Positions 1-5,623 of a DNA stretch of 6,526 nt are shown one piece after another (positions within the stretch are counted from its first letter, which is position 1; every line of letters starts with the position of its first letter). The stretch is taken from contig SIAG01000242.1 of NCBI GenBank assembly GCA_009691925.1, forward strand, positions 1-6,526, read 5' to 3'. This DNA comes from Planctomycetaceae bacterium. GTDB taxonomy: Bacteria; Planctomycetota; Planctomycetia; Pirellulales; UBA1268. A program made the position numbers and the translations under genes. The notes under the pieces were generated by a model. The model was not told where the DNA came from, did not search any database, and was given only the letters and a program-made list of their open reading frames with translations.

Positions 1-266
1 ATGGCGATCGACAGCCCCCCGACGAGCGTCGAGAGGACGACGGTGAGGACGGGGCCGAACCAGTTGGGGCGTATCCTAACGCCGAACGCGAGCCATCCGC
101 TTGCCCACAGCCAGGGAAGGAGCGCGAGGACGGGCAGGGCGAGGCCGACAACCAGCAGGAGCGACCGGAGCCGGGGGCGGGCGCTCCTGGCCGCGGCGGC
201 CGTGCAGGCGGCCGACCAGAGGAGACAGGCGGCGGAAAGGATGAGGAAGAAGGCGAGGTAGCCCAT
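1..266 (-). CDS. Membrane protein of unknown function, N-terminal part (paralogue of the 1490-3157 gene), cut by window edge
   Basis: The minus strand is open from an ATG at 266 to the window edge, giving 88 complete codons with no stop. The product begins MGYLAFFLILSAACLLW and is strongly hydrophobic, with three predicted membrane segments at about residues 4-26, 35-60 and 70-87. It matches the N-terminus of the 555-residue protein encoded at 1490-3157 at roughly 65 of 86 aligned positions (my hand alignment), with a two-residue length difference near residue 30. Identical blocks include AACLLWSAACTAAAARS, GLALPVLALLPWL and RPNWFG. It lies 38 bases after the small membrane-protein gene and the sigma gene and reads the same way, so it is probably the third gene of that operon. 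I see no good Shine-Dalgarno, but the start is fixed by the match to the paralogue. The function is unknown, and the rest of the protein lies outside the window. Confidence 0.8.
   Translation of the reverse strand, partial: MGYLAFFLILSAACLLWSAACTAAAARSARPRLRSLLLVVGLALPVLALLPWLWASGWLAFGVRIRPNWFGPVLTVVLSTLVGGLSIA
1..266. repeat. Diverged direct repeat: copy 1 of the paralogue 5' region (copy 2 at 2900-3157)
   Basis: The plus strand of this stretch lines up with 2900-3157. The closest parts are 190-266 against about 3081-3157, which share the end of the gene start region, and 111-146 against about 3007-3042. Both copies encode the N-terminus of the same protein family in the same orientation, about 2.9 kb apart. 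The sigma factor and small membrane protein lie between them. This is a gene duplication rather than a mobile-element repeat. Confidence 0.7.
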
Positions 267-304
267 GGGAAGTGAGGCCTTGAAATGATGTGCGGGGCGA
301 TCGA

Positions 305-727
305 TCAGAAGGGGGCTGAGAGAAAGCGGTGGGCGTCGGCGGGGGTGAGGATCGGCGGAGCGGGCCGCGACGGGATCGTGACGACGCGGTCCTCGAATGC
401 CGTCGGCCGCGACGGAGGAGGGGGGAGTTCGACGCCCAGACGCCGGGCTTGGGCCTCAAGGGGCGAGGCGATCGTCGTCGCGGAATGCGGAATCGCCACG
501 AGCGACGGGATGACGACGAGAAAAGCGAGCGAGGCAAGGAGGATCGACGTCGTCAGGACGACCCGCTCCTCGCGCCATCGCTGAGATGCTCGTAACGGGA
601 CAAGCCCGCTCTCGAGCGTCTTCACGACGGCCGCGAGGACGCGGGGCCGGAGGCTCGCCGGGAGCGGAACGCGATCGTTGGCGATTCGCTGCTCGATGTC
701 GTCGGGAGTGTCGTCGTAGCGATTCAT
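305..727 (-). CDS. Small single-pass membrane protein, candidate anti-sigma factor
   Basis: This encodes 140 residues from ATG 727. The start overlaps the sigma-factor stop in an ATGA (724-727), which implies translational coupling and matched amounts of the two products. Residues 1-54 are charged and helix-prone, and residues about 56-79 (VVLTTSILLASLAFLVVIPS...) form one membrane segment. Residues 80-140 are a proline-rich tail (PPPPSRP, PAPP), probably outside the cytoplasmic membrane. The layout of cytoplasmic N-terminus, one membrane helix and extracytoplasmic tail, directly after an ECF sigma gene, is that of many anti-sigma factors. The usual zinc-binding H-x3-C-x2-C signature of ZAS-type anti-sigmas is absent: there is no cysteine at all. 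The anti-sigma role is therefore inferred from position and topology only. I do not recognise the family. It could equally be an unrelated membrane protein co-expressed with the sigma factor. Confidence 0.8.
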   Translation of the reverse strand: MNRYDDTPDDIEQRIANDRVPLPASLRPRVLAAVVKTLESGLVPLRASQRWREERVVLTTSILLASLAFLVVIPSLVAIPHSATTIASPLEAQARRLGVELPPPPSRPTAFEDRVVTIPSRPAPPILTPADAHRFLSAPF

Positions 728-1302
728 GGTCGTACCGGATGTTGGGGAAGTTTTGTTGCTGCACCGAGCGTGAGGCGGAGCTTCTCGAGCGCCGAGCGAT
801 ACCGGCTGGCGGCGGTGTTGGGGTTGGTATCGATGGCCGCCGCGATCTCCTCGAACGACAGCCCGCCATCGATCCGCAGGGCGACCACTTCACGCTGGGC
901 ATCCGGCAGGGCCGCCACCGCCGCGGCCAGTTCGTCGTCGGGAAGTCTCGGTGCCGATGTCACCCTGCCCTCCGTCCCGTGGATCTCCTCGATCGAACGG
1001 CGAAGGCCGTCGAGCGATCGGCGCTCGCTCGCCAGGCTCCGCCATCTCCGGCCGATCGAATGGCGGAGGGTGGTGAAGACGTATCCGTCGAGGTCGCTGA
1101 CCGTGGCGAGCTTCTCCCGCCCTCGAACGAGCGCCACGAACACCTCCTGCACCGCCTCCTCCGCTCCCTCGACCGAGCCGGTCATCCGCCGGGCAGCGGC
1201 AAACAGCCGCTCTCCGAGCCGGTCGTAGAGCCGGGCGAAAGCGGCCATGTCGCCGGCAGCGAGGCGGGCGATCTCCCGCTCAGGCGTGTTGCTGTCATCC
1301 AC
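724..1302 (-). CDS. ECF-type RNA polymerase sigma factor (sigma-70 family)
   Basis: The product is 192 residues if read from GTG 1302. Residues about 22-88 match sigma region 2, with the typical FARLYDRLGERLF...GSVEGAEEAVQEVFVAL pattern followed by DLDGYVFTTLRHSIGRRWRS. Residues about 129-179 match region 4: AALPDAQREVVALRIDGGLSFEEIAAAI then a recognition helix around NPNTAASRYRSALEKLR. There is no region 1 or 3, which makes it an ECF sigma that would direct RNA polymerase to a small set of promoters. An open frame extends upstream to another GTG at 1383, but that start has no usable ribosome site and would add 27 low-complexity residues. GTG 1302 has GGGAG seven bases upstream. The stop overlaps the start of a small membrane protein, the likely partner. 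The conserved regions make the family call secure; the ECF subgroup and its regulon cannot be told from here. Confidence 0.92.
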   Translation of the reverse strand: MDDSNTPEREIARLAAGDMAAFARLYDRLGERLFAAARRMTGSVEGAEEAVQEVFVALVRGREKLATVSDLDGYVFTTLRHSIGRRWRSLASERRSLDGLRRSIEEIHGTEGRVTSAPRLPDDELAAAVAALPDAQREVVALRIDGGLSFEEIAAAIDTNPNTAASRYRSALEKLRLTLGAATKLPQHPVRP

Positions 1303-1309
1303 CGGTTCG

Positions 1310-1314
1310 CTCCC
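1310..1314 (-). promoter_or_regulatory. Shine-Dalgarno site deciding the sigma-factor start
   Basis: The minus strand reads GGGAG seven bases before the GTG at 1302-1300. This spacing favours that GTG over the in-frame GTG at 1383, which is preceded only by an AAGG directly touching it. Region 2 homology begins about 20 residues after the chosen start, as is usual for ECF sigmas. Confidence 0.55.
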
Positions 1315-1463
1315 GCCGCCGGTTCGTCGTCGCGATTCACCTGCTCCACTCCCAAGGAGCCGCGCCGGCCCGGTTTTTGTCACCCTTTTTCCGACAGAGG
1401 TCTTCCGCCGTGTGCCGGGGAGACGGGCCGAGCGTCAGAGCGGCTCTTCCGTAGTTCGATTCG

Positions 1464-1485
1464 AAACCGGCGGGATCGCCGGCTT
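1464..1485 (-). terminator. Weak intrinsic-terminator-like hairpin after the 555-residue membrane protein gene
   Basis: Four bases after the stop codon at 1490-1492, the minus strand has the arms CCGGCG and CGCCGG around a four-base ATCC loop. The stem is extended by AAG opposite TTT (one G-U and two A-U pairs), giving about nine pairs. The T run after it is only three bases long, so termination would be partial at best. If it works, it separates the 555-residue gene from the sigma operon. It could also be only a 3' stabilising hairpin. Confidence 0.35.
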
Positions 1486-1489
1486 CCGC

Positions 1490-3157
1490 TCACGGGCCTG
1501 CGGAGCGAATCCGTAGGCCGATGTCGTCGCCGCGCTCGGGAGGGGCGTTGCCGGCCGCGACCGGCCCGCCGTCGTCCGTGCCGTTCGGGCCGACCGACCA
1601 CACGGATAACTCCCTCGCCTCAAAGGCCGCTCGCATCGGCGAGTCGCTCGTGAAAGGATCGCGAGGCACCGAGGGCAGGCGGGCCGGCACGAGCGAGTCG
1701 ATCGCCGCGGGGAGCGTCCCGGTGGCGAGACGCTCCCGGGTGGCGGCCAGGAGCACCTCCGCCGCCCGGTGCCGCGCCACGGCATGGCTCTGCGCGCGGA
1801 AGACGGCCTCGGTGGCGGGCACGATGAGGCGGGCGAGCGCTCCATCCGGGCCCCGGCGCGGGTCGGTGTCGATCGCGTCGATGTCGCGCTTCATTTCGGG
1901 CCAGCCCTGTCGCTGATCAACCGATCGTGCCGCGGTGGACCGGAGCTTACGGAAGCGATCGCGGTAGCCGGCGAGATCGGCCGGGAGGAAGAAGACGCGA
2001 TAGATTGCCATCCGCGGGTCGGCGAAGAACTCGAGCGGATGGCCTTTGTCGAACGTTGGCGTGGCATCGCTCGACAACCTCCCGAACGCGTGGATGTCCT
2101 CGCGACCGTCAGCGAAGTCGGCGAACACGGCCAGCCCGAAAGCCTCTTCGCCGTTGACGGCCCGGACGATCGAGGGCACCGCGCTGACGAGATCGCGGAG
2201 GCCTGGGTCGTCGAGGAGTGCGGCGTCGCCGGGGCCGAGCCGGGGGAGGACATCGGCCACGACCGTCAGGGCCTCGCCGTCGATCGCCAGGCCCACGAGA
2301 AAGGAGACGAGAATCGGTTCCGATCCCGCCTGTCGGCCGAGGCTCCCGAGGCGGACGGCGTCGGCGACAGCCTCGGCATGCCGGCCCTCGAAGGACCCTC
2401 GCCGCGCCGCGAGGGCGAGGATCCTGGCCTCGGTGCGCATCGCCTGCATCTCCGGAAGCAGCATCTCGATGCTCGGGCGCGCCCAGTCGCGCGCGAAGCG
2501 GCAGCCCGGCATGTCGGCGGCGCGGCGGATGGTGTCGACGAGGGCCGCATGGCGGGTGAGGAGATCGCCGACGGCGGGGCTCGCGATGTCGAACTGCGGA
2601 TCGTCGAGCGGGCCATCGGCCGCCGTGAGGTCGCGGGCGGCGGCGATCGCGGCGCCGGCCTGCAGGTGGAGGCGGGCGGCGTTCTCGGCGTCGGCGACGG
2701 CCGGCGGCAGCGCCGCCTGCATGATGGCGGCCGCCTCGACGCGCATCGCCCGGGCCTCGGCGGCGACGGCGTTATCGAGGATCAGGAGCGTGCCGAACGA
2801 CACCCCCTTGGCGAGGATCGCGAAAGCGAACAGCCCGATCACCGGCCAGCGCGAGGCGACCGCCACCGCCGAGGAAGCGACCGCCGTCATGCCGGCGCGG
2901 CTGATCCAGATCCCACCGATGAGCGCCGAGAGAACGACCGTAAGCACGGCACCGAACCAGTTCGGCCGCATCCGGGCGTCGAAGGCGAGGTACCCGCTGG
3001 CCAAGAGCCAGGGAAGGAGGGCGAGGACGGGGAGGGCGAGGCCGAGGAAGAGCCACAGCGCACGGCGCCGGTCGCTGCGGGCGGCGGCGGCCGTGCAGGC
3101 GGCCGACCAGAGGAGGCAGGCGGCGGTGAGGACGAGAAAGAAGGCGAAATAGCCCAT
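1490..3157 (-). CDS. Membrane-anchored protein of unknown function, planctomycete style (paralogue of the gene at 1-266)
   Basis: This encodes 555 residues from ATG 3157, with GGAG ten bases upstream. Four predicted membrane segments fill the N-terminus (about residues 4-26, 33-58, 68-86 and 105-127). A long, mainly helical, alanine- and arginine-rich region of about 370 residues follows, with no catalytic signature I recognise. The C-terminus holds PRDPF (498-502) and then WSVGPNGTDDGG (520-531) and GDDIGLRI (543-550). Similar DP-x...SVGPNG.DDGG...DDI tails occur in many planctomycete proteins. They recall the calcium-binding end of the type II secretion pseudopilin GspG, but here the tail sits on a polytopic protein, so it is not a pilin. 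Its neighbours are the sigma pair downstream on the same strand, beyond which a second copy begins, and the divergent sulfite reductase gene upstream. A role in envelope sensing alongside the sigma factor is possible but is inference only. Confidence 0.85.
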   Translation of the reverse strand: MGYFAFFLVLTAACLLWSAACTAAAARSDRRRALWLFLGLALPVLALLPWLLASGYLAFDARMRPNWFGAVLTVVLSALIGGIWISRAGMTAVASSAVAVASRWPVIGLFAFAILAKGVSFGTLLILDNAVAAEARAMRVEAAAIMQAALPPAVADAENAARLHLQAGAAIAAARDLTAADGPLDDPQFDIASPAVGDLLTRHAALVDTIRRAADMPGCRFARDWARPSIEMLLPEMQAMRTEARILALAARRGSFEGRHAEAVADAVRLGSLGRQAGSEPILVSFLVGLAIDGEALTVVADVLPRLGPGDAALLDDPGLRDLVSAVPSIVRAVNGEEAFGLAVFADFADGREDIHAFGRLSSDATPTFDKGHPLEFFADPRMAIYRVFFLPADLAGYRDRFRKLRSTAARSVDQRQGWPEMKRDIDAIDTDPRRGPDGALARLIVPATEAVFRAQSHAVARHRAAEVLLAATRERLATGTLPAAIDSLVPARLPSVPRDPFTSDSPMRAAFEARELSVWSVGPNGTDDGGPVAAGNAPPERGDDIGLRIRSAGP

Positions 3158-3189
3158 GGACGCCTGGCTCCGGCGAGGAAAAGAGGGGG

Positions 3190-3205
3190 TGACACCGGGG
3201 TGTCA
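3190..3205. promoter_or_regulatory. Inverted repeat in the divergent intergenic region, possible operator
   Basis: TGACACC and GGTGTCA form perfect seven-base arms around a two-base spacer. The repeat lies 33 bases upstream of the membrane-protein start (3157, minus) and about 100 bases upstream of the sulfite reductase start (3306, plus). It is the strongest dyad I saw in this 148-base gap and could be a regulator site for either gene. A loose -10-like TATTCT lies at 3224-3229 on the plus strand, with no convincing -35. The regulator is unknown and the site could be chance in GC-rich DNA. Confidence 0.3.
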
Positions 3206-3305
3206 GCGGCAGGCCCAAGGGGCTATTCTTGCAGAGCGGAGGGCCCGAGTGGGGCCCACTTTGCATCCCCTGCCGGTTCGCACCGACCTCCAGCGAGATT
3301 CACGA

Positions 3306-5108
3306 ATGAGCGCTGACCCGAAGCCCGCCGAGGCCCCGAAGCTGACCGCCGTCGAGGGCTTCAAGACCGCGAGCGACTATCTGCGGGGCGACATCGCCAA
3401 GGAGCTCGTCGACGGGGCCCCTGGCTTCGGGAAGGGGAGCGTTCAGCTCCTCAAGAACTTCGGCACCTACCAGCAGGACGACCGCGAGCAGCGGAAGAGC
3501 CGCGAGGGGGCCAAGAGCGTCCGCGAGATCAGCTTCATGATCCGCACCTGCGTGCCAGGGGGAAAGCTCACCGCCGCCCAACTCCTCGCCGCGATCGACA
3601 TGGGGGACGAGATCGGCAACGGCACGATCCGGCTGACGACGCGGCAGTCGATCCAGCACCATGGCGTGGTGAAGGGGGATCTGAAGGCCTTCATGCAGAA
3701 GGTCCACACCAACCAGTTGACGACGCTCGCCGCCTGTGGCGATGTCGAGCGCAACATCATGTGCTGCCCGGCGCCGATCCACGGCAATTCCGTCCGCGAC
3801 CAGATGCAGGCCAAGCTCGACGAGCTCGCCGTCCATCTCGCCCCGCGGACGCGGGCCTACTACGAGATCTGGCTCACCGATCCAGAGACCGGGGAGAAGC
3901 AGCGGGTGGCCGGCGGCCCCGAGCCGGTCGAGCCAATCCAGCCGGTCGAGCCAATCCAGCCGGTCGAGCCAACCGAGCTTGTCGAGCCTATTTATGGCCC
4001 CACCTACCTGCCGCGGAAGTTCAAGACGGCGTTTGCCCTCCCCGAGGACAACTGCACCGACGTCTATGCCAACGACCTCGGCTTCATCGTCGTCCACGAG
4101 CAGGGAAAAATCCTCGGCTACAACGTCGTCGCCGGTGGCGGGATGGGGGTGACGCCAAGCGCCGCCAAGACCTTCCCGGCCTTGGCCAAGCGACTGGGGT
4201 TTGTTCCCCCGGAGGATGTGCTGGGGATCGCCGAGGCGATCGTCAGGGTGCAGCGCGACTACGGCAACCGTGCCGACCGCAAGACCGCGCGCCTGAAGTA
4301 CACGATCCACACGATGGGCCTGGAGGCTTTCCGGGCGAAGGTGGAGGAATACTTCGGCAAGCCGCTCGCCCCCTGCCATCCGACCGACGTCCATGGCTTC
4401 GACGACCACATCGGCTGGTTTGAGCAGGGGGATGGGAAATACTTCTACGGATTCAATGTCGAGAACGGCCGGATCGTCGACCGCGATGGCTTTCAGCTCA
4501 AGACGGCGATCCGAAAAATCCTCCGCGAGCTCTCGCCGGGGGTGCGGATCACGGCCCATCAGAGCCTGCTCTTCACAGGCCTTGCGGCCAGCGACCGCGA
4601 CCGGATCGCCGAGATCCTCCATGGCCATGGCGTGAAAACCTCGGAGGAGATCTCGACGCTCCGCCGCTGGAGCATGGCCTGCGTGGCCCTCCCCACCTGC
4701 AGCCTTGCGGTGGCCGAGAGCGAGCGCGTCCTCCCCGGGCTCATCGACAGTCTCGAGCCGGTGGTGGCGAAGCTCGGTCTTTCGCACGACGCCTTCACCG
4801 TCCGCATGACCGGCTGCCCGAACGCCTGTGCCCGTCCCTACAACTGCGACATCGGCATCGTGGGGCGAACGCTGGGGAAGTACACGCTCTTCCTCGGCGG
4901 CCGGCTCCTCGGAGACCGGCTCAACGAGCAGTACAAGGATGTCGTTCCCTTTGAGGATCTCGCCAAGGAGATCACCGCCGTCCTCACCTGCTACAAGGCG
5001 GAGCGAAAAGCAGCGGAGACCCTCGGTGACTTCTGCCACCGCAAGGGGATCGAGGGGGTGCGGACGTGGGCCAACGAGTGGCTCGCCGGCGCCCGCGGCC
5101 ACGGCTGA
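3306..5108 (+). CDS. Siroheme/4Fe-4S sulfite reductase (assimilatory, CysI/ferredoxin-SiR type)
   Basis: The enzyme reduces sulfite to sulfide with six electrons in the cytoplasm, supplying cysteine synthesis. The protein is 600 residues. Two ferredoxin-like half domains lie at about 70-135 and 390-450, each followed by a nitrite/sulfite reductase cofactor domain. The cluster and siroheme ligands are clear: C459-x5-C465 (ACVALPTCSLAVAESE) and C504-x3-C508 (TGCPNACARPYN). Basic segments typical of the siroheme/sulfite pocket are RTCVPGGK (80-87), R109 and R113 in RLTTRQSIQHHGV, and RKTARLKY (325-332). The frame is open further upstream to 3156, but those residues are unlike the family. ATG 3306 is chosen although its Shine-Dalgarno is poor (GCGAG). 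Residues 206-229 are a repeat expansion in the linker before YGPTYLPRKFK. No flavoprotein subunit (CysJ) lies in the window, so the electron donor (NADPH flavoprotein or ferredoxin) is undecided. Nitrite reductase is a less likely alternative. Confidence 0.93.
   Translation: MSADPKPAEAPKLTAVEGFKTASDYLRGDIAKELVDGAPGFGKGSVQLLKNFGTYQQDDREQRKSREGAKSVREISFMIRTCVPGGKLTAAQLLAAIDMGDEIGNGTIRLTTRQSIQHHGVVKGDLKAFMQKVHTNQLTTLAACGDVERNIMCCPAPIHGNSVRDQMQAKLDELAVHLAPRTRAYYEIWLTDPETGEKQRVAGGPEPVEPIQPVEPIQPVEPTELVEPIYGPTYLPRKFKTAFALPEDNCTDVYANDLGFIVVHEQGKILGYNVVAGGGMGVTPSAAKTFPALAKRLGFVPPEDVLGIAEAIVRVQRDYGNRADRKTARLKYTIHTMGLEAFRAKVEEYFGKPLAPCHPTDVHGFDDHIGWFEQGDGKYFYGFNVENGRIVDRDGFQLKTAIRKILRELSPGVRITAHQSLLFTGLAASDRDRIAEILHGHGVKTSEEISTLRRWSMACVALPTCSLAVAESERVLPGLIDSLEPVVAKLGLSHDAFTVRMTGCPNACARPYNCDIGIVGRTLGKYTLFLGGRLLGDRLNEQYKDVVPFEDLAKEITAVLTCYKAERKAAETLGDFCHRKGIEGVRTWANEWLAGARGHG
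3923..3994 (+). repeat. In-frame 18-base tandem repeat within the sulfite reductase gene
   Basis: The unit GCCGGTCGAGCCAATCCA occurs identically at 3923-3940 and 3941-3958. A third copy with changes at its end lies at 3959-3976, and a decayed fourth copy at 3977-3994. Each unit codes six residues of the pattern P-V-E-P-I-Q, giving a proline/glutamate-rich stretch at residues 206-229. Because the unit is a multiple of three, copy-number change keeps the frame. The position is a surface linker between the first cofactor domain's start and the conserved YLPRKFK segment, so the reductase should tolerate it. Confidence 0.9.
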
Positions 5109-5150
5109 AGAGGGGCGGCTTCGGCCACATCCGCGCACTGGTAACGCCGC

Positions 5151-5207
5151 TCACGCCTCGAGCGGAAAGCGGCACTCAACCCCGCGGAATCGCATGAAGT
5201 CGCGATC
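5151..5207 (-). pseudogene. Remnant of a VapC PIN-domain toxin: C-terminal tail only
   Basis: Read on the minus strand from 5207, in a different frame from the antitoxin and overlapping its stop, 18 codons give DRDFMRFRGVECRFPLEA followed by TGA (5151-5153). PIN-domain VapC toxins commonly end in a segment of the form D-x-D-F-x-R-F-x-G-(V/L)-x4-P-L, holding the last acidic residues of the fold. A stop codon lies three codons before it in this frame, and there is no start codon or room for the roughly 110 missing residues. I infer that a deletion fused the end of the antitoxin gene to the last codons of its toxin. Chance resemblance is the alternative; the match of spacing, frame end and location makes that less likely. 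Confidence 0.65.
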
Positions 5208-5475
5208 AGCCCTTCAGGGATCGACTGACGTCGAGAAAGGCCTCGACCTCGAGGTCGTCGGCGAGATCGCCGAGCCGGGCCGGGTCGATGCCAGCCCGCA
5301 GCCCCATCGGGCGGGGATTTACTTCGAACCGAGGCTCCGACGCTTGGACCGCGATTCCCGACAGCCCGCGCCGCACCGCTTCGTTGAGCGTGGCTTTCAG
5401 ACTCTGCCCCGTTGCCTCCATTGCTGCCCGTAGCAGCTGCTCAACATCGGGATCGACCGTGATTGTCGTTCGCAT
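5206..5475 (-). CDS. VapB-like ribbon-helix-helix antitoxin, apparently without its toxin
   Basis: The product is 89 residues from ATG 5475; a TTG one codon upstream adds nothing. The N-terminus MRTTITVDPDVEQLL...SLKATLNEAVRRGL is a ribbon-helix-helix DNA-binding fold, with a strand at about 2-7 and helices at about 9-19 and 24-38. The C-terminal half, with RPMGLRAGIDPARLGDLADDLEVEAFLD, resembles the toxin-wrapping tail of VapB antitoxins. VapB proteins dimerise, bind operators in their own promoter and neutralise a VapC RNase. Here the expected vapC gene is missing: only 97 bases separate the stop from the convergent sulfite reductase gene, and they hold only a VapC-like tail. The length is normal for the family, so the antitoxin itself looks intact. 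It may persist as an orphan repressor or protect against a related VapC elsewhere in the genome. Confidence 0.8.
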   Translation of the reverse strand: MRTTITVDPDVEQLLRAAMEATGQSLKATLNEAVRRGLSGIAVQASEPRFEVNPRPMGLRAGIDPARLGDLADDLEVEAFLDVSRSLKG

Positions 5476-5476
5476 C

Positions 5477-5519
5477 AAGGCATCGTAGCCTCACGATTTT
5501 CGTGACAGCAAGATGCCTT
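5477..5519. promoter_or_regulatory. Concentric double inverted repeat at the antitoxin start, likely operator or 5' leader hairpin
   Basis: The outer arms AAGGCATC (5477-5484) and GATGCCTT (5512-5519) and the inner arms TCACGA (5491-5496) and TCGTGA (5500-5505) are all perfect and share one centre at 5498. The outer arm ends one base before the antitoxin ATG (5475). Ribbon-helix-helix antitoxins usually repress their own promoter by binding such dyads, so this is a good candidate site. If transcribed, it would instead fold into a hairpin covering the ribosome-binding area of the antitoxin message. The sequence alone does not separate the two. Confidence 0.55.
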
Positions 5520-5585
5520 CTTCGGTGGCCGGGGCACGGGCCTTAGGCCATTGGTGATTGTCGAGGCGGGGAAAAAACAGCCAGT

Positions 5586-5623
5586 TTGACCTTACTCCCA
5601 ATTCGGCGTACAAATTGGGAGTA
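5586..5623 (+). promoter_or_regulatory. Sigma-70-like promoter with overlapping inverted repeat for the ATPase gene
   Basis: TTGACC (5586-5591) and TACAAA (5609-5614) are separated by exactly 17 bases, matching the sigma-70 consensus at five and four of six positions. Transcription would begin near 5621, at or within two bases of the ATG at 5623, implying a leaderless message. A perfect 11-base inverted repeat, TACTCCCAATT (5593-5603) and AATTGGGAGTA (5613-5623), spans the spacer, the -10 and the first base of the start codon. A protein bound there would block the promoter. Confidence 0.55.

Noticed and set aside
1303..1383. GTG at 1383 as the sigma-factor start
   Set aside because: It has no properly spaced ribosome site and adds low-complexity residues; GTG 1302 has GGGAG seven bases upstream.
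586..1653. Plus-strand open frame of 355 codons across the sigma gene region
   Set aside because: It is antisense to the well-supported sigma factor, spans gene boundaries and gives an arginine-rich product with no recognisable domain, as expected from GC-rich codon bias.
3156..3305. Fifty-codon upstream extension of the sulfite reductase frame
   Set aside because: The residues are unlike the family N-terminus and would run through the divergent promoter region, so ATG 3306 was preferred.
1769..3316. Plus-strand open frame of 515 codons opposite the membrane-protein gene
   Set aside because: The minus-strand protein has membrane helices and a close paralogue in the window; this frame yields a charged low-complexity sequence rich in G, E and R. 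It is a shadow.
3300..5138. Minus-strand open frame of 612 codons opposite sulfite reductase
   Set aside because: It is fully antisense to an enzyme with all its cofactor ligands. The length reflects GC-rich third positions.
5109..5150. Possible terminator after sulfite reductase (GGC-TTCG-GCC at about 5117-5127)
   Set aside because: The stem is only three base pairs and no T run follows, so it is not supportable as an intrinsic terminator.
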